64,000 bases of DNA from Rugamonas sp. A1-17 (GTDB lineage Bacteria > Pseudomonadota > Gammaproteobacteria > Burkholderiales > Burkholderiaceae_D): contig JAJLPB010000002.1 of NCBI GenBank assembly GCA_025548565.1, positions 1 through 64,000 on the forward strand. Direction: 5' to 3'. Position numbers and translations under genes: made by a program. Below the pieces are notes generated by a model. It was not told the origin of the DNA, made no database searches, and was given only the letters and a program-made list of their open reading frames with translations. Of this stretch, positions 17,995 to 26,740 are shown one piece after another (within the stretch, counting starts at the first letter, position 1; each line of letters starts with the position of its first letter).

Positions 17995-18777
17995 ATGAAG
18001 AAAAGCGCGTTGCAGGATGTGGTGGTCGACAAGCGCGACCAGATCGAGGGGCTGATCAAGGGGCTGGAGGTGATACGCGCCTTCGACCATGAATCGGTGC
18101 GGCTGACGCCGACGGAGCTGGGCGAAAAGGTGGGCCTGAGCCGCACGGCGGCGCGGCGCTATCTGCTCACGCTGGTCCATGTGGGCATGGCGGCCACCGA
18201 CGGCCGCACCTTCTGGCTGCGTCCCAGCGTGCTGAGTCTCGGCCATGCGTATGTGGATTCGGCGCGCTTGCCGCGCGCCGTGGTGCCCTATCTGCAAAGG
18301 CTGACCAACCAGCTGCAGGAATCGACCAACTACTCGGTGCTGGACGGCGACGACGTGGTCTACGTCAGCCGCGTCAACGCGCCGCGCATCCTGCTGGCGG
18401 GCTTCGATCCCGGCATGCGGCTGCCGGCCTACACCTCGACCGCCGGCCGCGTGCTGCTGTCATCGCACAGCGACGAGGCGCTGCGGGCCTATCTGGAACG
18501 GGTCACGCTGATCGCCTACACCCACCTGACCGTGACCGACAAGGACCAGCTGTTCCGCGAGATCGTCGCGATCCGCGAGGACGGCTTCGGCGCGACCGAG
18601 AACCAGTACGAAATGGGCTTGCGCGGCATCTCGGTGCCGGTCAAGAACCGGGTCGGCGACGTGGTGGGCGCGCTGTCGACCTCCATGCCGGCCAGCCACG
18701 GCAGCCACAAGGAGGCGATCGCCCGCTGCGTGCCGGCCATGCAGGCGGTGGCCAATACGCTGATGCTCTGGGTTTGA
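17995..18777 (+). CDS. IclR-family regulator of the shikimate catabolic operon
   Basis: A 260-residue protein with an N-terminal winged helix (LTPTELGEKVGLSRTAARRYLLTL) and a C-terminal IclR effector domain (about residues 80-255). It groups by pattern with PcaR/PobR-type regulators of aromatic acid breakdown, where the effector is a pathway intermediate. GAGGCG precedes the ATG. It is transcribed away from the HPPD-like/dehydrogenase/dehydratase operon, with tandem palindromes between, so it most likely controls that operon in response to shikimate, quinate or protocatechuate. Whether it activates or represses cannot be read from sequence. Confidence 0.87.
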   Translation: MKKSALQDVVVDKRDQIEGLIKGLEVIRAFDHESVRLTPTELGEKVGLSRTAARRYLLTLVHVGMAATDGRTFWLRPSVLSLGHAYVDSARLPRAVVPYLQRLTNQLQESTNYSVLDGDDVVYVSRVNAPRILLAGFDPGMRLPAYTSTAGRVLLSSHSDEALRAYLERVTLIAYTHLTVTDKDQLFREIVAIREDGFGATENQYEMGLRGISVPVKNRVGDVVGALSTSMPASHGSHKEAIARCVPAMQAVANTLMLWV

Positions 18778-18779
18778 GT

Positions 18780-18805
18780 AACAAGCGCTTGTTTAGTGAA
18801 ACAAG
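18780..18805. promoter_or_regulatory. Overlapping palindromes upstream of GH97/GH92 genes
   Basis: AACAAGCGCTTGTT (18780-18793) is a perfect palindrome with a central CG, as in LacI-family operators. It overlaps a second inverted repeat with 7-base arms CTTGTTT/AAACAAG (18788-18805). Both lie just after the IclR stop and about 90-110 bp before the GH97 start. An operator for the glycosidase genes is the simplest reading; a weak hairpin in the IclR transcript is the alternative. Confidence 0.4.
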
Positions 18806-18893
18806 TGAAACTGAGCCCTCCCCGGCGCCTTCCCCTGCCCCGCGCCGGCCGGCCGTGATTAAATCGGCACTTCATCCACACCGGAACCGCCGT

Positions 18894-20918
18894 ATGCATA
18901 TCTCCACCGCCCTGTTGCTGGCGCTGATCGCGCCGCTCGCCTGCGCCACCGACCTGAGCGTGCGCTCGCCCGACGGCGCCGTTGTCGTCACCGTCAGCGA
19001 CGACCGCGCCCATCCAAGCTACCGGGTCAGCTATCGCGGCAAGGACATCATCAACCATTCCCGCCTGGGCCTGGTGTTCAAGGACCAGCCGTCGTTCGGC
19101 GACGGCTACCAGATCGTCGCCAGCGCGCCGGCCGCCGCCGATACGGAATGGACCCAGCCCTGGGGCGAGCGCAAGCTGGTGCACGACAAGCACAATGAGC
19201 TGCGGGTCGACTTCGCCGCCAAGGATGCCGGCCGCTTCACCGTGCGCTTCCGGGTGTTCGACGACGGCATCGGCTTCCGCTACGAGGCGCCCAAGCAGGC
19301 TGGCTTTGAACAGGCCGAGATCGTCGACGAATCGACCGAATTCAACCTGCCCGACGTCGACACCACGCGCGCCTGGTGGATCCCGGCGCGCGCCTGGCGC
19401 AGCCTGGAATACCTGTACCGCAGCACCACGCTGCGCGAAGCCGCGCACGTCGAGACGCCGTTCACGATGCGCACGGCCTCCGGCGTCCATCTGAGCATCC
19501 ACGAGGCGGCGCTGACCGACTACGCGTCGATGACGCTGGCCCAGCAGCGCGACGGCGTCTTCAAGGCCGACCTGACGCCGTGGTACGACGGCATCAAGGT
19601 CAAGACCCACGGCGAATTCAAGTCGCCCTGGCGCACCGTGCAGATCTCGCCCGACGCGCCCGGCCTGCTCAACTCCGACCTGATCCTCAACCTGAACGAG
19701 CCGAACAAGCTGGGCGACGTCTCCTGGGTCAAGCCGGGCAAGTACATCGGCATCTGGTGGGCCATGCACCTGTGGCAGAAGACCTGGTCGTCCGGGCCCA
19801 AGCACGGCGCCACCACCGAGGAGACCAAGCGCTACATGGACTTCGCCGCCAGGTACGGCTTCTCCGGCGTGCTGGTCGAGGGCTGGAACGTGGGCTGGGA
19901 CGGCGAATGGCCGGACAACGGTGACCTGTTCAAGTTCACCCAGCCCTATCCCGACTTCGACATGAAGGCGGTGGCCGCGTACGCGAAGAAAACCGGCGTG
20001 CAGCTGATCGGCCACCACGAAACCTCGGGCGCGGTCAGCCACTACGCCAGCCAGATGGGCGCCGCCTACGACTACTACCGCGACAACGGCGTCACCCAGG
20101 TGAAGACCGGCTACGTGGCCGACAACGCCAGAATCAAACGCATCGATGCGCAGGGACGCGTGCGCTACGAATGGCACGACGGCCAGTTCATGGTCGGCGA
20201 GTACCTGCGCTCGGTCCAGGAGGCGGCCAAGCGCCACATCAGCATCGACACCCACGAGCCGGTCAAGGACACCGGCCTGCGCCGCACCTACCCCAACTGG
20301 ATCACCCGCGAGGGCGCGCGCGGCCAGGAATACAATGCCTGGGGCTTCCCGCCCAATCCGCCCGAGCACACGGCCATCCTGCCGTTCACGCGCATGCTGT
20401 CCGGGCCGTTCGACTACACGCCGGGCATCTTCAACCTGAAGCCGAACGGCGAGCAATCCGAGAACCGCGTGCGCTCGACGCTGGCCAAGGAGCTGGCGCT
20501 GTACGTGGTGCTGTACAGCCCGATCCAGATGGCAGCCGACCTGCCGGAAAACTACGAGGCACGGCGCGACGCCTTCCAGTTCATCGTCGACGTGCCGACC
20601 GACTGGGAGCAAAGCCGCGCCATCGCCGGCGAGGTCGGCCAGTACGTGGCGATGGCGCGCCAGCAGCGCGGCGGCGCCGACTGGTTCCTCGGCGCGCTCA
20701 GCAACGAGAAGCCCCGCTCGCTCAACCTCAAGCTGGACTTCCTGGCGCCGCACAAGCGCTACCAGGCGCAGATCTATCGCGACGGCGCGCGCGCCGACTG
20801 GGAAAGCAATCCCTACGACATCGTCATCGAGCAGCGCGAGGTCGGCCGCGACGATGTGCTGCCGCTGTGGCTGGCGCCGGGCGGCGGCGCGGCGGTGCGC
20901 TTCAAGGCACTCGACTGA
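18894..20918 (+). CDS. Glycoside hydrolase family 97, alpha-glucosidase-like
   Basis: A 674-residue protein with a signal peptide (residues 1-19), an N-terminal beta-supersandwich (TDLSVRSPDG...), a TIM barrel with GWNVGWDGEWP, HHETSG and THEPVKDTGLRRTYPN, and a C-terminal beta domain. GH97 contains inverting alpha-glucosidases (SusB) and retaining alpha-galactosidases. The Asp nucleophile expected in the retaining type is absent from VKTGYVAD, and Glu is present in THEP, so the inverting alpha-glucosidase type is favoured; calcium is expected as cofactor. Periplasmic or outer-membrane associated. The ATG at 18894 was chosen because it starts the signal peptide; the ribosome site is weak. Confidence 0.9.
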   Translation: MHISTALLLALIAPLACATDLSVRSPDGAVVVTVSDDRAHPSYRVSYRGKDIINHSRLGLVFKDQPSFGDGYQIVASAPAAADTEWTQPWGERKLVHDKHNELRVDFAAKDAGRFTVRFRVFDDGIGFRYEAPKQAGFEQAEIVDESTEFNLPDVDTTRAWWIPARAWRSLEYLYRSTTLREAAHVETPFTMRTASGVHLSIHEAALTDYASMTLAQQRDGVFKADLTPWYDGIKVKTHGEFKSPWRTVQISPDAPGLLNSDLILNLNEPNKLGDVSWVKPGKYIGIWWAMHLWQKTWSSGPKHGATTEETKRYMDFAARYGFSGVLVEGWNVGWDGEWPDNGDLFKFTQPYPDFDMKAVAAYAKKTGVQLIGHHETSGAVSHYASQMGAAYDYYRDNGVTQVKTGYVADNARIKRIDAQGRVRYEWHDGQFMVGEYLRSVQEAAKRHISIDTHEPVKDTGLRRTYPNWITREGARGQEYNAWGFPPNPPEHTAILPFTRMLSGPFDYTPGIFNLKPNGEQSENRVRSTLAKELALYVVLYSPIQMAADLPENYEARRDAFQFIVDVPTDWEQSRAIAGEVGQYVAMARQQRGGADWFLGALSNEKPRSLNLKLDFLAPHKRYQAQIYRDGARADWESNPYDIVIEQREVGRDDVLPLWLAPGGGAAVRFKALD

Positions 20919-20950
20919 ACACACATAACAATAATTTTTTGGAGACACGC

Positions 20951-23347
20951 ATGAAGAACAAGATTTACGGCATCCTCGCCGGCGCGGCGTTTTGCCTGGG
21001 CACCCAGGCCATCGCGGCAACCTCAACCACACCGGTCAACACCTTCATCGGCACGCAGGACGACGGCAACACCTTCCCCGGCGCGTCGGCGCCGTTCGGC
21101 ATGCTGCAGGTGAGCCCGATCGGCGAGCACTACGCCGGCTGGCACTACACCGATCCCAGGATACGCGGCTTCGGCCACTTCTTCCTGTCCGGCGCGGGCT
21201 GCTGGGAACAGGGCGGCCAGTTGTCGGTCCTGCCGGTCACCGGCAGCATCGGCAAGGGCGGCGCCTTCGACACCAGCAAGGCCGACAGCTTCGACCACAA
21301 GCGCTACGCGTCCGAGTACACGCACGACGGCGAGGTCGGCGACGCCGGCTACTTCAAAGTCAAGCTGACCAGCTACGGCGGCATCACCGCCGAAACCACC
21401 GCCCTCACCCGCGCCGCCGCCGAACGCTACACCTTCGCGCCCGGCACCGCGCAAGGCCACATCCTGGTCAACCTGGGCCAGGCCAACGAGCGCCACTCGG
21501 TGGTCGGCAGCAGCCTGCGCGTGGTCGACGACCATAGCGTGGAAGGCAAGATCGTCACGCGCAGCTTCTGCGGCGGCGCGCAGTACGCCACCTGGTTCCG
21601 CATGGAGTTCGACCGCCCGTTCACCGCGCACGGCATCTGGAACGAGACCGGCGGCACGCCCGGCTCGCGCCAGCCCAGCCTGCAAGGCGACAGCCGCCCG
21701 CACGGCGCCTGGTTCACCTTCGACGTCAAGGATAAGCAGGCGGTGACGGCCATCAGCGCCATCTCGCACGTGGACGCCGACGGCGCCCGCCGCAACCTGC
21801 GCGCCGACGCCTACGCGCAAGGCGCGCCGCGCAGCTTCGACAGCATGCGCGAGCAGGCGCAGCAAGCGTGGCAGAAGGAGCTCAAGTCGGTCGACATCGA
21901 GGGCGCCGACCAGAACCAGCGCACCGTGTTCTACACCGCGCTGTACCACGCGCTGCTACAGCCGCTGACCGGCAACGACGTCGACGGCCGCTATCGCGGC
22001 TACGACGACCGCATCCACTCGTCCGGCGCCGCCACCTACTACGAATTCTTCTCGCTGTGGGACACCTACCGCGCGCAGAACCAGCTGATCGCGCTGCTGC
22101 GTCCCGAGCGCGCGCGCGACATCGCCGATTCGGTGCTGAAGATCCGCGAGCAAGGCGGTTGGCTGCCGCGCTGGGGCTACGCCAATTTCGAATCGAACGT
22201 GATGACGGGCGACCCGGTCACGCCGTTCCTGGTCGACCTGTGGCGCTACGGCGCGCTGAAGGGCCGCGAGCAGCAAGCCTACGCGGCGCTGCGCGAGAAC
22301 GCCTTCGGCGTGCCGCCGTTCGGCAGCCGCAGCGAGGGCCGCGCCGGCAACCCGAGCTACCTGAGCAAGGGGTACGTGCAGTACGACCTGTCGTTCCGCG
22401 CCAAGGGCATGGACGTCGATCCGCACCACGGCGGCTCGGCCACGATGGAATACGCGCAGGCCGACGGCGCGCTGGCCTACATGGCCGAGGCGCTGGGCAA
22501 GAAGGCCGACGCCGCGCTGCTGCGCCAGCGCGCCGGCAACTGGCGCAACGTCTGGGACAGCTCGGCGCAGGACAAGCAGCTCGGCTTCCAGGGTTTCCCG
22601 CGCGCCAGGACCGCCGACGGCCAGTGGTACACCGAGCTCGACGGCAGCTACACGCCGCGCGCCGAGCATGGCTTCCACGAGGGCACGGCCTGGCAATACC
22701 AGTGGCTGGTGCAGCAGGATGTGGGCGGCATGGTCAAGGCCATGGGCGGACGCGAGCAGACCGCGCGCCGGCTCGACGCCTTCTTCGCCTACGACGCGCT
22801 GAGCGCCGATCCGTTCCAGGCGGTGCGCAAGGAATGGGTGATGGGCGCGTACAACTACTACAACCAGTTCCGCTACAACCCAAACAACGAGCCCGACCTG
22901 CACGCGCCTTGGATGTACACGCTGGTCGGCCAGCCGTGGAAAACCAGCGCCGTGCTGCGCGCGGCCGAGACGCTGTTCAGCAACGCGCCCAACGGCGTGA
23001 CCGGCAACGACGACCTGGGCACGATGTCGGCGTGGTATGTGTTCAGCGCGCTGGGCATCTATCCGTCCACGCCGGGCAGCGGCCGCTTCCTGCTGCATGA
23101 GCCGAAGTTCGCAAGGGCCCGGGTCGACTTGGGCAACGGCAAGCAACTGCTCATCGAGAAGGATGGGCCGGCCGCATCGGCCTCCTTCGTCACGCAGCTG
23201 AGCTGGAACGCCAAGCCGCACGACAAGGTCTGGCTGGACTGGGAGCAGTTGCAACGCGGCGGACAGCTGCGCATGCAATTGTCCACCGACCCGGCCGCCG
23301 CACACTGGGGCAGCAGCCCCGCCAGCGTGCCGCCGGACGCAAACTGA
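20951..23347 (+). CDS. Glycoside hydrolase family 92 exo-alpha-mannosidase
   Basis: A 798-residue protein with a signal peptide (about 1-23), the N-terminal GH92 beta domain (NTFIGTQDDGNTFPGASAPFGM) and the helical catalytic domain with NNEPDLHAPWMY and GNDDLGTMSAWYVFSALGIYP, the family's acid/base and calcium-site motifs. GH92 enzymes are calcium-dependent inverting exo-alpha-mannosidases acting on N-glycan or yeast mannan ends. It starts 32 bases after the GH97 stop with GGAG upstream, so the two are an operon. Together they suggest use of alpha-linked glycans distinct from the xyloglucan genes. A fragment of a second copy follows at 24077. Confidence 0.92.
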   Translation: MKNKIYGILAGAAFCLGTQAIAATSTTPVNTFIGTQDDGNTFPGASAPFGMLQVSPIGEHYAGWHYTDPRIRGFGHFFLSGAGCWEQGGQLSVLPVTGSIGKGGAFDTSKADSFDHKRYASEYTHDGEVGDAGYFKVKLTSYGGITAETTALTRAAAERYTFAPGTAQGHILVNLGQANERHSVVGSSLRVVDDHSVEGKIVTRSFCGGAQYATWFRMEFDRPFTAHGIWNETGGTPGSRQPSLQGDSRPHGAWFTFDVKDKQAVTAISAISHVDADGARRNLRADAYAQGAPRSFDSMREQAQQAWQKELKSVDIEGADQNQRTVFYTALYHALLQPLTGNDVDGRYRGYDDRIHSSGAATYYEFFSLWDTYRAQNQLIALLRPERARDIADSVLKIREQGGWLPRWGYANFESNVMTGDPVTPFLVDLWRYGALKGREQQAYAALRENAFGVPPFGSRSEGRAGNPSYLSKGYVQYDLSFRAKGMDVDPHHGGSATMEYAQADGALAYMAEALGKKADAALLRQRAGNWRNVWDSSAQDKQLGFQGFPRARTADGQWYTELDGSYTPRAEHGFHEGTAWQYQWLVQQDVGGMVKAMGGREQTARRLDAFFAYDALSADPFQAVRKEWVMGAYNYYNQFRYNPNNEPDLHAPWMYTLVGQPWKTSAVLRAAETLFSNAPNGVTGNDDLGTMSAWYVFSALGIYPSTPGSGRFLLHEPKFARARVDLGNGKQLLIEKDGPAASASFVTQLSWNAKPHDKVWLDWEQLQRGGQLRMQLSTDPAAAHWGSSPASVPPDAN

Positions 23348-23369
23348 TCCGAACGCGCGCGGGAGTTTT

Positions 23370-23398
23370 CCATAGCAGGATGATGCCTCTCGCTATGG
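23370..23398 (+). terminator. Hairpin after GH92 gene
   Basis: CCATAGC and GCTATGG form a 7-base stem 23 bases after the GH92 stop. There is no clear U-run, so termination is only possible; the gene on the other strand ends just beyond. Confidence 0.35.
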
Positions 23399-23419
23399 GC
23401 GATCCCGACGGCGATGACT

Positions 23420-23959
23420 TCAGTATCCGCAGCGTGAGGCGCGACCGGCGTGGGTCGTCACCGGAGTGATTGGTGCGCGAACCCCGTCGCAAGACCCGGA
23501 AGCATTCTTGTTGGCCTGCTCTCCCCCTGCCTTCCTGATTGTTTCGCGAACCTTTTCGATCAAGTCGTTTTTCAGGTGGACGGGCTCGGCGTTCCAGCTT
23601 GCGTCCAGATACGATTGATTGATGTATTTTTGACCGAATTTAATCGACAGATCGTCAGCCCCTTGAAAGTGGAAGACGATCTTGTTTCGGACTTCAAAAG
23701 TCTGCTTCGGATCGATGGCGTCCTGCGGCATATCGCGCGCCGCGCCCGCCAGTTTCAATAACTTCGAGGCGATCTCAGGATCACGGAAGGCGTATTGGCA
23801 ACCTATCTTCTGCAAAATCGCATCATTGATACGGGTGCCGAACGACACCCCGTTGGCTATAAAAGAAACATCCACAGCGACCGGTGCGTCTTGAGCCGCG
23901 GCGCAATATGGAGGAGACAGAAAAGCGACTGCCAGTGCTGGTATAAATGATTTATTCAT
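23420..23959 (-). CDS. Exported protein of unknown function
   Basis: A 179-residue protein with a signal peptide (MNKSFIPALAVAFLSPPYCAAAQ). I do not recognise the family. The mature part holds two Cys (one in IGCQYAF, one in GSCDG), a mixed helix/strand pattern and a basic, Thr/Pro-rich tail. Codon use is less GC-biased than its upstream neighbours and it is sandwiched between the intact GH92 gene and a GH92 fragment, so it may have arrived with the rearrangement that broke the second copy. It is downstream of, and on the same strand as, the peptide exporter operon, but separated by the fragment. No immunity or other function can be assigned. Confidence 0.55.
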   Translation of the reverse strand: MNKSFIPALAVAFLSPPYCAAAQDAPVAVDVSFIANGVSFGTRINDAILQKIGCQYAFRDPEIASKLLKLAGAARDMPQDAIDPKQTFEVRNKIVFHFQGADDLSIKFGQKYINQSYLDASWNAEPVHLKNDLIEKVRETIRKAGGEQANKNASGSCDGVRAPITPVTTHAGRASRCGY

Positions 23960-24032
23960 ATTCGCAACATTTGCTTTATAGCAAGTCCGAAGTCGAGACT
24001 AACACAGGAAATTTCGTGATGCAAGCCTATCG

Positions 24033-24043
24033 CCGTTGAGCCG
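24033..24043. repeat. Left copy of an 11-bp direct repeat flanking the AT-rich island
   Basis: CCGTTGAGCCG occurs here and at 29991-30001 in the same orientation, each with AAGCC ten bases upstream and ATCA shortly downstream. The pair brackets the AT-rich exporter/peptide island. It could be an insertion footprint or chance, since 11 bases is short. Confidence 0.3.
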
Positions 24044-24076
24044 ATCAACCGGTATCGGACCTCGTGGTGGGAGCCC

Positions 24077-24400
24077 GGTATGTGTTCAGCGCGCTGGGCA
24101 TCTATCCGTCCACGCCGGGCAGCGGCCGCTTCCTGCTGCATGAGCCGAAGTTCGCCGGCGCGCGGATCGAGCTGCGTAATGGCCGCCAGCTGCGCATTGA
24201 AAAGGACGCGCCGGCGGCGGGCGCCGAGCAAACGGCCTTCATCCGGCAAGTGGACTGGAACGCCCGACCGCACGACAAGGTGTGCGGCGGACTGGGAACA
24301 ATTGCAGCGCGGCGGCCGGCTGCGCATGCGCCTGTCCGTCGACCCGGCCACCGAACACTCGGGCAGCAGCCCGGCCAGCGTCCCGCCAGAAGCGCTATGA
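24077..24400 (+). pseudogene. 3' fragment of a second GH92 mannosidase gene
   Basis: The first 79 bases (24077-24155) are identical to 23034-23112 inside the intact GH92 gene. The remainder is a diverged homologue of the GH92 C-terminus (LRNGRQLRIEKDAP..., DWNARPHDKV) ending in GSSPASVPPEAL. An extra base near 24290 moves the reading to another frame just before DWEQLQRGGRLRM. No upstream catalytic region or start is present, so this is a dead remnant of a tandem copy. The exact 79-base match followed by diverged sequence suggests recombination or gene conversion. Confidence 0.85.
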
Positions 24401-24582
24401 GAGCTAAAGAGGGAAGGAATATCTGAGATTGCTGCCATGTGGACTGGCGCGGTCGTTCAAGGCGCATTGAGGACGAGTGTCATGCGTCCACATCTCGTCA
24501 GGCAGCGGGCTGCATTCGTTGCCTTTCAGGCGAACGTGCCCTGCTTTGATCAGCTCTCAAGGTCCCCGCCAACGCCATCTCA

Positions 24583-26727
24583 TCATGCCAAAACCGGAGT
24601 ATCAGCGGCGTTTTCCAAGCATGCGAAATCGATCACACGTCCAGCTGAAAGTGTAATGACGCGATCAGCTGAAGCAATAGTCTCCGGCCTATGCGCCACG
24701 ATGACACGAGTTATAGACAATGCCTTGATTGCCGCATTGACCTCCGCCTCTTTCACAATATCCAAACTACTTGTCGCTTCATCCAACACTAATATTTTGG
24801 GTTCTTTATAAAGCGCACGCGCTAACAAAACTCGTTGTTTTTGCCCTCCAGAGAGAACCGTTCCCATGTCGCCCACCAACGTATTAAACCCCATTGGCAT
24901 TGTCATAATATCATCCAAGATCGCAGCAGTGAACGCACAGCGGGTAATTTTATCTTGATCAGCATTCGGATCAAAAAAGCTGATATTGTCCCCAATTGAG
25001 CCGGCGAATAATACATCGTCCTGCATAACAACACCAGTAATGCCACGCATAGCATCAATGCCAACTTGGGTAATGTCTCGCCCACCCAGCAGAATTTTTC
25101 CGCTGGATGGGGTGCGAATCCCAAGCAATATATTTATAAGTGTACTTTTACCCCCCCCTGAAGGTCCAACAATTGCGACTGACTCTCCTTGTCTGATTTT
25201 AAAATTAAGATGGTCGAGAACTAAGGACTCCATTGGGGAATAGCGATAACAAAGATCAACCACTTCGATCTCGGTGCCCAAAACGATATCCGCCCCCTCC
25301 AGGCGAGCGGTGGATGTGACCTCGGCCTCGGTTAGGACAATGTCTGCCAGGCGCTCTCCCTGAACCTGGAGCATTTTTATATCGAAATACTTGTCGATCA
25401 GCGCGACGACCCTAGTCGTGAACTGGAGCTTGTACGCTAAATATGCCGTAAGCACACCAACACTAAAATTACCAGAAATGATTAATTTCGCGCCCAACCA
25501 AATAGTGATGATACCTTCTACGCCAAATACGCTCCCATTCAGAAAACGATAAAATAGCTGAAGCTTCTGAGTGACAAGGTCCGCATTGATCTGATCCACG
25601 AGTAAGGCCAACCAAGTTGTTTGCCGAACATCCTGACGCTGAAACAATTTAATCGAGCGCACTCCCCTCATTGACTCCAGGAAATGAGATTGCTGCTTAG
25701 CGGCATGTATAAGCTGCTCTTCAGTAGCGCTTTGCAATGGCCTATACCACAGCCAACGACTGAGCCCATAAATGATCATACCTGCCAATGACACTCCAGC
25801 AAGAATTGGGCTATAAACCCACATCATAAGCAATGTAATCAAAGTCATGACACCGTCAAGCACAGCCTCCACAAAGGAGCTGGTTAAAGTGTGTTGTATC
25901 TGTTCGATTGCTCCAAACCGTGAAACAACATCACCTAAGCTTCTTTTTTCAAAGTATTCTACAGGAAGCGAAAGCAAATGCGAAAACGTATTGGCCCTCC
26001 ATTGAATATTTAGGGAAGTGCCAATATAAGTTATAAGCCAGGAGCGTAGAGCCGTTATCATCTGCTGTATTAAAACCACCAAGCCGAATCCTATTGCAAG
26101 AGTGGCTAACAGATCCCTATCGAGGGTAACTATCGCGTCATCAATGACCCATTGCAAAAAGAATGGATTTAATACAGAAAAAACTTCCAATGAAAGCGCC
26201 AGGAGCAAAACCTGAGAAATTGATCGACGCATCCCTTCGATGGGACCGATCAAATTCCTCAATTTAATCGATGGATCCTTTTTCCTCTTTTTAAAATTGG
26301 GGCCAGGCCATAACTCCAAAGCAACGCCGGTAAACGACGAAGAAACCTGCTCCATGCTCAGACTGCGCATACCAATTGCGGGGTCCAGCAATTTCACATA
26401 ATTTCGCCCAACTTTCTTTAAAACAACAAAATGGTTAAAGTCCCAATGCAATATGCAGGGTAAACTCAGATTGCGCAAATCCTGCAACTCCAGCCTAACT
26501 GGCCGAGAAGTAAGTCCGATACTACTTGCAGCCTTTACCAAGCCTCCTAGTGTAGCCCCCTTGAGTGAAACAGGATGAGAACGTCTTAAGATTGAAATTT
26601 CGGTACGATGACCATGAAATCCCGCCACCATGACAAGACAAGCCAATCCACACTCGGTTGCTTCGTTTTGCAATACCAATGGTGTTTTTGAGCCAAATCC
26701 AAAAGATATACGTTCAAGCAAGGACAT
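24583..26727 (-). CDS. Peptidase-containing ABC exporter (C39 bacteriocin type)
   Basis: A 714-residue protein: an N-terminal C39 peptidase with Q20, catalytic C26 (TECGLAC), H99 (HWDFNHFVVL) and D115 (LLDPA); six membrane helices (about 160-430); and an ATPase domain with Walker A GPSGGGKST, signature LSGGQKQR, Walker B ILVLDEATSSLD and the switch His in IVAHRP. Family role: it cuts double-glycine leaders and exports the mature peptide. It follows the HlyD-type adaptor with a 13-base gap and lies downstream of a GG-leader peptide gene on the same strand. Base composition is clearly AT-richer than flanking genes, consistent with transfer. An outer-membrane TolC-like partner is not in the window. 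Confidence 0.93.
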   Translation of the reverse strand: MSLLERISFGFGSKTPLVLQNEATECGLACLVMVAGFHGHRTEISILRRSHPVSLKGATLGGLVKAASSIGLTSRPVRLELQDLRNLSLPCILHWDFNHFVVLKKVGRNYVKLLDPAIGMRSLSMEQVSSSFTGVALELWPGPNFKKRKKDPSIKLRNLIGPIEGMRRSISQVLLLALSLEVFSVLNPFFLQWVIDDAIVTLDRDLLATLAIGFGLVVLIQQMITALRSWLITYIGTSLNIQWRANTFSHLLSLPVEYFEKRSLGDVVSRFGAIEQIQHTLTSSFVEAVLDGVMTLITLLMMWVYSPILAGVSLAGMIIYGLSRWLWYRPLQSATEEQLIHAAKQQSHFLESMRGVRSIKLFQRQDVRQTTWLALLVDQINADLVTQKLQLFYRFLNGSVFGVEGIITIWLGAKLIISGNFSVGVLTAYLAYKLQFTTRVVALIDKYFDIKMLQVQGERLADIVLTEAEVTSTARLEGADIVLGTEIEVVDLCYRYSPMESLVLDHLNFKIRQGESVAIVGPSGGGKSTLINILLGIRTPSSGKILLGGRDITQVGIDAMRGITGVVMQDDVLFAGSIGDNISFFDPNADQDKITRCAFTAAILDDIMTMPMGFNTLVGDMGTVLSGGQKQRVLLARALYKEPKILVLDEATSSLDIVKEAEVNAAIKALSITRVIVAHRPETIASADRVITLSAGRVIDFACLENAADTPVLA

Positions 26728-26740
26728 TCTAAACCTTTAA

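Noticed and set aside
23420..23959. Immunity protein for the predicted bacteriocin
   Set aside because: It is separated from the exporter operon by a plus-strand pseudogene and has a signal peptide but no membrane helices; no evidence ties it to the peptide.
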